Assembly: GCA_016297325.1 (NCBI GenBank)
Contig: JAEDGW010000112.1
Span: 1 to 8,386, forward strand
Length of the DNA stretch: 8,386 nucleotides
Origin: Coprococcus sp.
Lineage (GTDB): Bacteria > Bacillota > Clostridia > Lachnospirales > Lachnospiraceae
Direction: 5' to 3'
Shown: in pieces, positions 1 through 5,427 of the stretch
Layout: each line of letters opens with the position of its first letter
Position numbering within the stretch: the first letter of the stretch is position 1
The notes under the pieces: generated by a model
What the model saw: only the letters and a program-made list of their open reading frames with translations
What the model was told of the DNA's origin: nothing
The model's database searches: none
Made by a program: the position numbers and the translations under genes

Positions 1-45
1 TTGGAGTTTTAGTTTGGAAGGATATATGTGATATGTAAAACAGTA

Positions 46-85
46 GAAAAGTTACGCCATCAGTAATGTAATAAAATAACTTTTC
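46..85. repeat. 9-bp inverted repeat upstream of the GH3 gene
   Basis: GAAAAGTTA (46-54) and its exact reverse complement TAACTTTTC (77-85) are separated by 22 nt, about 80 bp before the GH3 start codon. There is no T-run of the kind that follows an intrinsic terminator. The centre-to-centre distance is 31 bp, about three helical turns, so the arms could be two half-sites of a regulator of the hydrolase, or the base of a loose RNA hairpin. The repeat is seen directly; any role is inference. Confidence 0.4.
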
Positions 86-151
86 CATATCAAATAATTA
101 AGATAGATTGTAAAATAAAACAACACACGAAAGAACGTGAAAGTACCCCAC

Positions 152-156
152 GGAGG
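152..156 (+). promoter_or_regulatory. Ribosome binding site of the GH3 gene
   Basis: GGAGG lies 8 nt before the ATG at 165 and is the only good Shine-Dalgarno sequence nearby. It fixes the start codon of a protein whose first residues already belong to the first folded domain. Confidence 0.8.
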
Positions 157-164
157 TTAAATAC

Positions 165-2939
165 ATGGAAGATAGAATACTTGACTGGGCAGTCTACGAG
201 AAGACAGCCCGTGAGATGGTCACAGAGGGAATGGTTCTGTTAAAGAATGACAACAAAGCTCTGCCGCTGAAGCAGGGAGAGACAGTTTCGGTATTTGGCC
301 GTATGCAGAACCATTATTACAAGAGCGGAACAGGTTCAGGCGGCATGGTAAATGTTGCAAGAGTGGTAGGAATATTGGACGCACTAGAGGAGTGCAAGGA
401 TGTAAATGTAAATCAGAAGCTGGCTGAGACATACGCCGCATGGGATAAAGAACATCCGGTGGAGCTGGGGCTTGGCTGGGGACAGGAGCCATGGTCACAG
501 GCGGAGATGCCTGTTACTGAGGAGCTTGTACATGAGGCTGCCGGGGAGTCGGATTCAGCCATAGTGATAATTGCACGTACAGCCGGCGAGGACAAGGACA
601 ACACACTTGAAAAAGGTGCATTTATGCTCACGGATATAGAGCTTGATATGCTTAAGTATGTCAGAGATAATTTCAAGAAGATGGTCGTTCTCTTGAATGT
701 CGGTGGCCTTATAGATATGTCATTCCTTGACACCATATCCCCGGATGCCTGCATGTATGTATGGCAGGGCGGAATGATAGGCGGATATGGCGTGGTTGAT
801 GTCCTCATGGGCGACGTCAGTCCTTCGGGAAAGCTCACGGACACGATAGCCTACGACATCAAGGATTATCCGGCTTATGACAATTTCGGTGACGAGAAGA
901 GGAACTTCTATGTTGAAGATATATATGTTGGATACCGCTACTTCGAGACATTTGCAAAGGATAAAGTCAGATATCCATTTGGATACGGATTGTCATATAC
1001 GGATTTTAAGATCAGTGTGAAGCATGCAAGCCTGGATTTTGAAAAGGGTGTGGCAAATATCTGTGTCAAAGTCACAAATACAGGAAAGAGACTTGGCAAG
1101 GAGGTTGTCCAGGTGTACGGAGAGATGCCTCAGGGTGAGCTGGGCAAGCCTGCCAGAGTGCTCATTGATTTTGGAAAGACAAAGGAGCTTGTTCCGGGAC
1201 TCAGCGATGAGCTGAAATTTGAGATTCCACTTGACCGCATGGCGTCATTTGACGATTCAGGAGTGACAGGACACAGGAACTGCTATGTGCTTGAAGCCGG
1301 AGACTACACCATCCATGTGGGAAACAGCATAAGAAATACAGCGGAATGTCTGTTCTTCGAACTTGCAGAGACAGTGGAGATTCAGAAGCTTCAGGAGGCA
1401 CTTGCACCTTATGAGAAGTTTGACCGCATGAAGCCTTTCTGTGATGAAAATGGCAGGATGCTCGTAGAATACGAGGAGACACCTCTTGTCACAGTTGATA
1501 TGTATGACAGAAGGAAGCAGGAGCTGCCGGAGGAGATCCCTGTTACCGGTGATAAGGGAATCACTCTGCTTGATGTCAAGGAGGGCAGGTATTCTATGGA
1601 CGAGTTCATCGCGCAGTTTGACGACGAGGATCTGGCCTGCTTTGTCCGCGGAGAGGGAATGGGAAGCTCCCTTGTGACAGCGGGAACTGCGTCTGCATTT
1701 GCAGGGGTATCACCGAAGCTGATCGCCCATAAGATTCCGTCAGTGTGCTGTGATGATGGGCCATCGGGCATGAGACTTGATTCTGGTATGAAGGCATTCT
1801 CACTCCCAAATGGCACCCTGTGCGGATGCTCATTTAACAGAGAATTGAATACCAGACTTTATGCGCTCCTTGGACTTGAGATGACGGCAAATAAGGTTGA
1901 GGTTCTTCTTGGACCGGGCATGAACATTCACCGCTATCCGTTAAATGGACGAAACTTTGAGTATTTTTCCGAGGATCCGTATCTCACAGGCGCTATGGCG
2001 ACAGCGCAGTTAAAGGGACTTAAGTCCAGCGGTGTGTCCGGAACTATCAAGCATTTCTGCGGAAATAATCAGGAATACCATAGACACACGTCGGATTCTA
2101 TCATCTCACAGAGAGCACTCAGAGAGATATATATGAAGGGATTTGAGATGGCAGTAAGATCAGGATATGCTGACTCGATCATGACAACGTACGGTCTGGT
2201 AAATGGTCTCTACACCGCCGGAAGCTACGATCTGAACACGGCAATCCTCAGAAATGAATGGGGATTTACAGGCGTGGTCATGACAGATTGGTGGGCATCG
2301 ATCAACCGAAGAGGAGAAGAGCCGACCAGAAATGATTTTGCGACTATGATACAGGCACAGAACGATATGTATATGTGCTGCCCGGACGGTTCAAAGAATA
2401 TGAGTGATGATAATGTCATGGAGGCTTTACAGGACGGAAGGATAGAGAGAGCCGAGCTCCAGAGGATCGCAAAGAATGTATGCAACTTTGCCATGAATAC
2501 AAATGCATTCCTGCGCCTTGTGGGAGAACCGGTCAACATAGAGATAATAAATCGTCCAAAGCAGGCTGATGATTTTGATCTGGATGATGTGGAATACAGC
2601 GTTGTTGACAGAGATATAGTTATTGATCTGACAGAGAAAGCCAGTGTGGCGGACACGAATTATGTCCTTGCACTTGATATATCGAATCCGGGTGAGTACA
2701 AGATCAGACTTAGAGGAAGTTCTACACTGGGCGATCTTGCACAGCTTCCGTGCACCCTGTTCTACAACGGCTTCCCGGTGAGCAATTTTACATTCAATGG
2801 TACAGATGGCAAGGATGTAGTGATTGAAAAGGAGATCAAATTCTACAACAGGTTCAACGTGCTCCGTCTGTACGTAAAGTCAAATGGACTCGACCTGAAA
2901 GATATAGAGTTCAGCTTTGAGAAGGAGCTGCAGTTATAA
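165..2939 (+). CDS. Domain-permuted family 3 glycoside hydrolase (beta-glucosidase-like), cytoplasmic
   Basis: Predicted retaining glycoside hydrolase of family GH3 that removes terminal beta-linked sugars, probably glucose, from short oligosaccharides or glycosides. The 924-residue protein has no signal peptide or membrane segment, so it should act in the cytoplasm on imported substrates. Domain order is swapped relative to most GH3 enzymes. The GH3 C-terminal-type alpha/beta domain is first (about 10-278, from LLKNDNKALPL to RYPFGYGLSYTDF). A fibronectin-III-like domain follows (about 285-390, GKEVVQVY, EAGDYTIHVG). The (beta/alpha)8 catalytic barrel is third (about 475-775). Barrel motifs are intact: DDGPSGMR (530-537), GRNFEYFSEDP (595-605), IKH (628-630) and GVVMTDWW (703-710). 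D708 is the expected nucleophile; E142 in AGEDKDN is a plausible acid/base residue. The same order is known from Butyrivibrio fibrisolvens and Ruminococcus albus beta-glucosidases, so it is not an assembly error. The last 130 residues form an extra beta-rich region. Substrate could equally be xylosides or arabinosides. No transporter or other sugar gene adjoins it. Confidence 0.93.
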   Translation: MEDRILDWAVYEKTAREMVTEGMVLLKNDNKALPLKQGETVSVFGRMQNHYYKSGTGSGGMVNVARVVGILDALEECKDVNVNQKLAETYAAWDKEHPVELGLGWGQEPWSQAEMPVTEELVHEAAGESDSAIVIIARTAGEDKDNTLEKGAFMLTDIELDMLKYVRDNFKKMVVLLNVGGLIDMSFLDTISPDACMYVWQGGMIGGYGVVDVLMGDVSPSGKLTDTIAYDIKDYPAYDNFGDEKRNFYVEDIYVGYRYFETFAKDKVRYPFGYGLSYTDFKISVKHASLDFEKGVANICVKVTNTGKRLGKEVVQVYGEMPQGELGKPARVLIDFGKTKELVPGLSDELKFEIPLDRMASFDDSGVTGHRNCYVLEAGDYTIHVGNSIRNTAECLFFELAETVEIQKLQEALAPYEKFDRMKPFCDENGRMLVEYEETPLVTVDMYDRRKQELPEEIPVTGDKGITLLDVKEGRYSMDEFIAQFDDEDLACFVRGEGMGSSLVTAGTASAFAGVSPKLIAHKIPSVCCDDGPSGMRLDSGMKAFSLPNGTLCGCSFNRELNTRLYALLGLEMTANKVEVLLGPGMNIHRYPLNGRNFEYFSEDPYLTGAMATAQLKGLKSSGVSGTIKHFCGNNQEYHRHTSDSIISQRALREIYMKGFEMAVRSGYADSIMTTYGLVNGLYTAGSYDLNTAILRNEWGFTGVVMTDWWASINRRGEEPTRNDFATMIQAQNDMYMCCPDGSKNMSDDNVMEALQDGRIERAELQRIAKNVCNFAMNTNAFLRLVGEPVNIEIINRPKQADDFDLDDVEYSVVDRDIVIDLTEKASVADTNYVLALDISNPGEYKIRLRGSSTLGDLAQLPCTLFYNGFPVSNFTFNGTDGKDVVIEKEIKFYNRFNVLRLYVKSNGLDLKDIEFSFEKELQL

Positions 2940-2991
2940 CAATATATAAATTACAGCCATAAATAATCTGACAATAAATTCGTGAAAAATA

Positions 2992-3020
2992 TTGACATAA
3001 GCTGCCATAGATGGTAGTCT
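2992..3020 (+). promoter_or_regulatory. Candidate promoter of the riboswitch-CDF unit
   Basis: A perfect -35 box TTGACA (2992-2997), a 17-bp spacer and a weak -10 TAGTCT (3015-3020) preceded by TGG, an extended -10 signature. Transcription would begin near 3027 and include all of the aptamer. A perfect TATAAT at 3042-3047 is an alternative -10, but it lacks a good -35, and a start near 3054 would clip the outer part of the P1 stem. An imperfect dyad CTGCCAT/ATGGTAG (3002-3017) lies across the spacer and -10. Confidence 0.55.
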
Positions 3021-3051
3021 AAGATAACTCTTTGCACTGCATATAATCTAC

Positions 3052-3202
3052 AGTACAAACTGAGCAGACCATTGGCATAATCCAAGGAGTCGGGCCATCA
3101 TGGCAGTGGAATATGAATCGGAATGATAACTTGGTATCATGAGTTATGATCAGGAATCATTACATCCACGGGACAGTGGTTACTAATACTGAGTCGTGGG
3201 TG
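3052..3202 (+). promoter_or_regulatory. NiCo (czcD-motif) riboswitch, transition-metal sensor
   Basis: The leader matches the NiCo aptamer, a four-stem RNA that binds Co2+/Ni2+ cooperatively and usually precedes CDF exporters. Seen in order: P1 5' strand ACTG (3059-3062); junction AGCAG (3063-3067); P2 CC-a-TTGG/CCAAGG (3069-3087), with the bulged A typical of the class; junction AGTCGG (3088-3093); P3 GCCA/TGGC (3094-3104); P4 GTGGA/TCCAC (3106-3110 with 3165-3169); conserved GGGACAG (3170-3176), whose CAGT (3174-3177) closes P1. AGT/ACT and AA/TT pairs can extend P1 outward. The P4 3' strand and P1 3' strand both lie in the 5' arm of the following terminator, so metal binding should turn expression on. 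Work on this class has also proposed Fe(II) as a ligand. Identification rests on remembered consensus and on base pairing checked by hand, plus the CDF gene downstream. P4 is unusually long, and the joining segments after P3 and P4 look about one base shorter than the reference I recall. Confidence 0.88.
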
Positions 3203-3209
3203 TTTTTTT
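3163..3209 (+). terminator. Riboswitch-controlled intrinsic terminator
   Basis: CATCCACG (3163-3170) pairs with CGTGGGTG (3195-3202), 8 bp with one G-U, followed at once by seven T (3203-3209). Inside, CAGT (3174-3177) can pair with ACTG (3188-3191) across a symmetric 3x3 internal loop. The 5' arm reuses the aptamer's P4 and P1 3' strands, so the aptamer and this hairpin cannot coexist. It would also catch transcripts reading out of the GH3 gene, which has no visible terminator of its own. Confidence 0.88.
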
Positions 3210-3285
3210 ATACTCTTTTAGACATTCTATGAGATACCCCACATATATTTAGTGATAAGAGCTTTCTAGTAAATTATTGATCACG

Positions 3286-3316
3286 CAGACGTGCGGCCTT
3301 GAATTTGGTGCGTCTG
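3286..3316 (+). repeat. Stable hairpin in the CDF leader, just upstream of the ribosome binding site
   Basis: CAGACGTGC (3286-3294) can pair with GTGCGTCTG (3308-3316): nine pairs including two G-U, with a 13-nt loop. It ends 11 nt before the Shine-Dalgarno stretch. A smaller competing hairpin CACG/CGTG (3282-3285 with 3290-3293) uses the same 5' strand. No T-run follows, so it is not a terminator. The pairing is seen; a role in mRNA stability or translation is speculation. Confidence 0.45.
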
Positions 3317-3326
3317 TTAGAAGCAG

Positions 3327-3335
3327 AAAGGGTGG
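3327..3335 (+). promoter_or_regulatory. Ribosome binding site of the CDF gene
   Basis: AAAGGGTGG, an imperfect Shine-Dalgarno sequence, ends 9 nt before the ATG at 3345 and supports that start. Confidence 0.65.
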
Positions 3336-3344
3336 CTGATTATT

Positions 3345-4280
3345 ATGGAAAGCACAAAAAATGTAAACATGATGGCGGCGGCAACGGTCGTATCAGAAAA
3401 TGAGTTCAAAAAGGTTGCAAACAAGGTATCATTTATAACTATAGTACAGAACGTTCTTCTGTCGGTGTTCAAATTATTTGCGGGAATATTTGCACATTCA
3501 AACGCAATGATAAGTGATGCTATACATTCCGCATCGGACGTGTTCAGCACTATCATTGTCATAATCGGGGTGAAGCTGGCATCAAAGGAATCCGACAAGG
3601 AACATCCATACGGTCATGAGAGACTTGAGTGTGTGGCAGCTATCGTGTTGTCAATCGTGCTGCTTTACACCGGTATCAAGATCGGTTCACAGGCTGTGAA
3701 AGATATAATCGGTGGTAATTACCAGAATCTGCAGAGACCGGGTGCACTTGCGCTGGTGGCTGCAGTTGTGTCCATTGCCACAAAGGAGATAATGTACTGG
3801 TACACAAGACATTACGCAAAGAAGATAGATTCCAGTGCTTTGATGGCGGATGCGTGGCATCACCGCTCTGATGCGCTGTCATCGGTTGGCGCCCTTGTGG
3901 GTATCGGAGGTGCGATGATGGGATTCCCAGTCATGGATTCCATAGCTAGTATAGTGATATTTGTGTTCATCGCAAAGGCGGCATACGATATCTTCAAAGA
4001 CGCCATGGATAAGATGGTGGACCATTCCTGCGATGATGTGACTGAGAAAGAGATGAGGGACTTCGTGCTTTCCCAGAATGAGGTCCTTGGTATTGACCTG
4101 CTTCACACAAGAATATTTGGCAACAAGATATATGTCGATGTGGAGATATGCGTAAATGGTTCGTATCCGTTAAGACGTGCGCATGAGATAGCTGAGGAAG
4201 TACATGAAGGAATAGAGAAGAATTTTCCAAAAGTAAAACATGTGATGGTACATGTGAATCCGGCGGATGCGGCAGAATAA
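3345..4280 (+). CDS. Cation diffusion facilitator (CDF) metal exporter
   Basis: Predicted inner-membrane antiporter that expels divalent transition metal ions in exchange for protons, normally as a homodimer. The 311 residues show six membrane segments (about 30-50, 54-78, 96-118, 133-152, 166-190, 195-214), then a cytoplasmic metallochaperone-like domain (about 225-306). The transport site is intact: H61 and D65 in TM2 (DAIHSASD) and H172 and D176 in TM5 (DAWHHRSD), each HxxxD. The family motif HPYGHERLE (87-95) is present. H254, H280, H299 and H303 in the C-terminal domain are candidates for the regulatory metal sites. HxxxD pairs are common in zinc-type CDFs and do not by themselves fix the ion; the NiCo riboswitch upstream argues for Co2+/Ni2+, perhaps Fe2+. 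The gene is a single-gene unit between its riboswitch and a strong terminator. A FieF/MntE/CzcD-type label would all fit, so no symbol is given. Confidence 0.93.
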   Translation: MESTKNVNMMAAATVVSENEFKKVANKVSFITIVQNVLLSVFKLFAGIFAHSNAMISDAIHSASDVFSTIIVIIGVKLASKESDKEHPYGHERLECVAAIVLSIVLLYTGIKIGSQAVKDIIGGNYQNLQRPGALALVAAVVSIATKEIMYWYTRHYAKKIDSSALMADAWHHRSDALSSVGALVGIGGAMMGFPVMDSIASIVIFVFIAKAAYDIFKDAMDKMVDHSCDDVTEKEMRDFVLSQNEVLGIDLLHTRIFGNKIYVDVEICVNGSYPLRRAHEIAEEVHEGIEKNFPKVKHVMVHVNPADAAE

Positions 4281-4298
4281 TAATATATTGACAGGGAA

Positions 4299-4336
4299 GA
4301 ATAAGGCATTGATCAGATATGGTCAATGCCTTATTT
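4299..4336. terminator. Strong hairpin terminator after the CDF gene
   Basis: AATAAGGCATTGA (4300-4312) and TCAATGCCTTATT (4323-4335) are perfect reverse complements. Three further pairs (one G-U) close onto a GATA loop, giving a 16-bp stem starting 19 nt after the stop codon. The T-rich 3' arm ends in TTATTT rather than a long T-run. The A-rich 5' arm would give the same on the other strand, so it may work in both directions. It isolates the metal unit from the fru operon. Confidence 0.85.
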
Positions 4337-4395
4337 GCAGTTCATACGTGGTATCTGTGAAATTTGCGGTACAGGTGCATATCTGAAATGACAAA

Positions 4396-4435
4396 CAATC
4401 AAAAACAATCAAAAACAATCAAAAATATTCAAAAA
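4396..4435. repeat. Upstream decamer array, CAATCAAAAA x3 plus one variant
   Basis: Three exact head-to-tail copies of CAATCAAAAA (4396-4425) are followed by TATTCAAAAA (4426-4435). The preceding decamer (AAATGACAAA, 4386-4395) is a possible weaker copy. The array lies about 50-90 bp before the predicted fru start site. Each unit carries a five-A tract, so the tracts recur every 10 bp, the spacing that bends DNA. It may be a tandem operator for FruR, a curved activating element, or both. Some DeoR-family repressors use tandem direct repeats of about 10 bp; binding here is inference. Confidence 0.75.
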
Positions 4436-4448
4436 ACTCCAAATAAAT

Positions 4449-4479
4449 GATTGACAATCTTCAAATGTGATGATATTAT
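4449..4479 (+). promoter_or_regulatory. fru operon promoter with palindromic -35 region
   Basis: TTGACA (4451-4456), a 17-bp spacer and TATTAT (4474-4479) preceded by TGA, an extended -10. This is the best promoter in the window, with an expected start near 4486 and a leader of about 190 nt. The -35 box is embedded in GATTG-A-CAATC (4449-4459), a perfect palindrome whose arms equal the CAATC core of the decamers. A repressor bound there would directly block RNA polymerase. Confidence 0.85.
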
Positions 4480-4490
4480 GCATATAGATT

Positions 4491-4560
4491 GATTGAAAGT
4501 GACTGAAATCAAGTGAAAAACACCTTAAAACAATCAGAAATAATTGAAAACGGTCAAAAA
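4491..4560. repeat. Downstream decamer array in the fru leader
   Basis: Seven consecutive 10-bp units follow the start site: GATTGAAAGT, GACTGAAATC, AAGTGAAAAA, CACCTTAAAA, CAATCAGAAA, TAATTGAAAA, CGGTCAAAAA. The first three share TGAAA exactly 10 bp apart; later ones are looser. Taken with the four upstream units, T is at position 4 in 10 of 11 and A at position 8 in all 11. The likely role is a set of operator half-sites, where a bound regulator would block or recruit polymerase. The periodicity is directly seen; regulator identity is inference. Confidence 0.6.
4545..4558 (+). promoter_or_regulatory. Candidate catabolite-responsive element (cre)
   Basis: TGAAAACGGTCAAA fits the CcpA-site consensus TGWNANCGNTNWCA at all fixed positions except one (A in place of the final C). 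It lies about 60 bp downstream of the predicted start, a place where CcpA can act as a roadblock. It overlaps the last two decamers, so the match could be partly accidental. Confidence 0.35.
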
Positions 4561-4595
4561 GTATGGTATCCTAAAGAAAAACGAAGTTGTTGCGA

Positions 4596-4623
4596 TCACT
4601 GATGAATGAAGATGTTTTAGTGA
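4596..4623 (+). other. Remaining fru leader with a weak hairpin
   Basis: Between the decamers and the fruR ribosome binding site, the only pairing found is TCACT (4596-4600) with AGTGA (4619-4623) around an 18-nt loop. No T-run, no recognised riboswitch and no convincing second promoter or small gene was seen in 4561-4660. Confidence 0.25.
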
Positions 4624-4663
4624 GATCATTACGGAAATTAACACAGATATATACTTGTTAGAC

Positions 4664-4669
4664 AGGAGG
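4664..4669 (+). promoter_or_regulatory. Ribosome binding site of fruR
   Basis: AGGAGG is 8 nt before the ATG at 4678. A second ATG follows immediately at 4681 (11-nt spacing), so the true first residue is uncertain by one. Confidence 0.85.
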
Positions 4670-4677
4670 CAGTTATT

Positions 4678-5427
4678 ATGATGACAGAGGATAGATACAC
4701 AGCGATTTTAGAGGCACTGAAAGATAAAAAGTCTATGACAGTTGCAGAGTTCACAGAGATCACGGGAGCGTCGGAATCTACTATAAGAAGAGATCTGATC
4801 GCACTCGATGATATGGGAAAGATCAAGAGATTTCATGGTGGTGCAAAGGCACTTGAGCATGAATACATCACGAACGAGGCTTCAGTATCTGCAAAGGCAC
4901 AGCTCAATGTAGATGAAAAGAGAGCCATTGCAAGATATGCGGCAACGATGGTGAATGATGAAGACTTCATATTCATAGATGCAGGGACGAGCACAGAGCT
5001 CATGATCGACTATATCGGCGACACCAATGCGACATTTGTCACCAACGGAATCGCTCATGCGAAAAGACTTCTCAAGAAGAACCTCAGGACATACATGATA
5101 GGCGGACTTGTAAAGCCTATCACTGAGGCGATCATAGGAGCAGAGGCAGTGAATTCCATGAAAAAGTTCAACTTTACAAAATGTTTCCTCGGAACAAATG
5201 GAATCCATATGGATTATGGATTTACCACAGTTGATGTCGAGGAAGCCATGGTGAAGATGGAAGCGGTGAACAGATCATATGCCAGCATAGTTCTGGCGGA
5301 CAGCAGTAAGTTCGACAAAGTGACAGCAGTGACATTTGCAGCAATCGAAAAAGCCTGTATTATCACAGACAGACTTGTAAATGATAAGTACATAGACGCC
5401 ACAGTCATAAAGGAGGTACTGAAATAA
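4678..5427 (+). CDS. fruR: DeoR-family transcriptional regulator of the fructose operon
   Basis: Predicted DNA-binding regulator that senses a sugar phosphate, here most likely fructose-1-phosphate, and controls its own operon. The 249 residues are typical of the DeoR/GlpR family. An N-terminal winged helix-turn-helix (about 6-57) carries the family signature from SMTVAEFTEITGASESTIRRDL to RFHGGAK. It is followed by a DeoR C-terminal sensor domain (about 78-232) with DAGTST (101-106) at the phosphosugar site, IGG (141-143), IGAEA (153-157), LGTNGI (171-176) and LADSSKF (206-212). It is the first gene of the operon and overlaps fruK by 1 nt (TAATG). The 10-bp arrays and the -35 palindrome in front of it are the obvious candidate operators, implying autoregulation. 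The regulon assignment rests on the fruK-fruA neighbours, because DeoR proteins cannot be told apart reliably by sequence alone. Confidence 0.9.
   Translation: MMTEDRYTAILEALKDKKSMTVAEFTEITGASESTIRRDLIALDDMGKIKRFHGGAKALEHEYITNEASVSAKAQLNVDEKRAIARYAATMVNDEDFIFIDAGTSTELMIDYIGDTNATFVTNGIAHAKRLLKKNLRTYMIGGLVKPITEAIIGAEAVNSMKKFNFTKCFLGTNGIHMDYGFTTVDVEEAMVKMEAVNRSYASIVLADSSKFDKVTAVTFAAIEKACIITDRLVNDKYIDATVIKEVLK
5409..5417 (+). promoter_or_regulatory. Ribosome binding site of fruK inside fruR
   Basis: AAAGGAGGT, close to an ideal Shine-Dalgarno sequence, lies within the last codons of fruR and ends 9 nt before the fruK ATG, which overlaps the fruR stop by one base. Translation of the two genes is probably coupled. 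Confidence 0.85.

Noticed and set aside
109..116. TG-TAAAAT as a -10 box for the GH3 gene
   Set aside because: The hexamer is close to consensus, but at 17-18 bp upstream only two or three -35 positions match, so the promoter is left unassigned.
413..844. Open frames antisense to the GH3 gene (also 1409-1816 and 2225-2656 on the minus strand)
   Set aside because: They lack ribosome binding sites and recognisable domains and mirror the codon pattern of a well-supported gene on the + strand.
3052..3202. yybP-ykoY manganese riboswitch as the class of the CDF leader
   Set aside because: I considered it because that class also precedes metal exporters, but the AGCAG junction, bulged-A P2 and GGGACAG match the NiCo class instead.
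4396..4425. CRISPR-like or transposon-end repeats
   Set aside because: The units are 10 bp, head-to-tail without spacers, and sit just upstream of a strong promoter; no cas or transposase gene is present.
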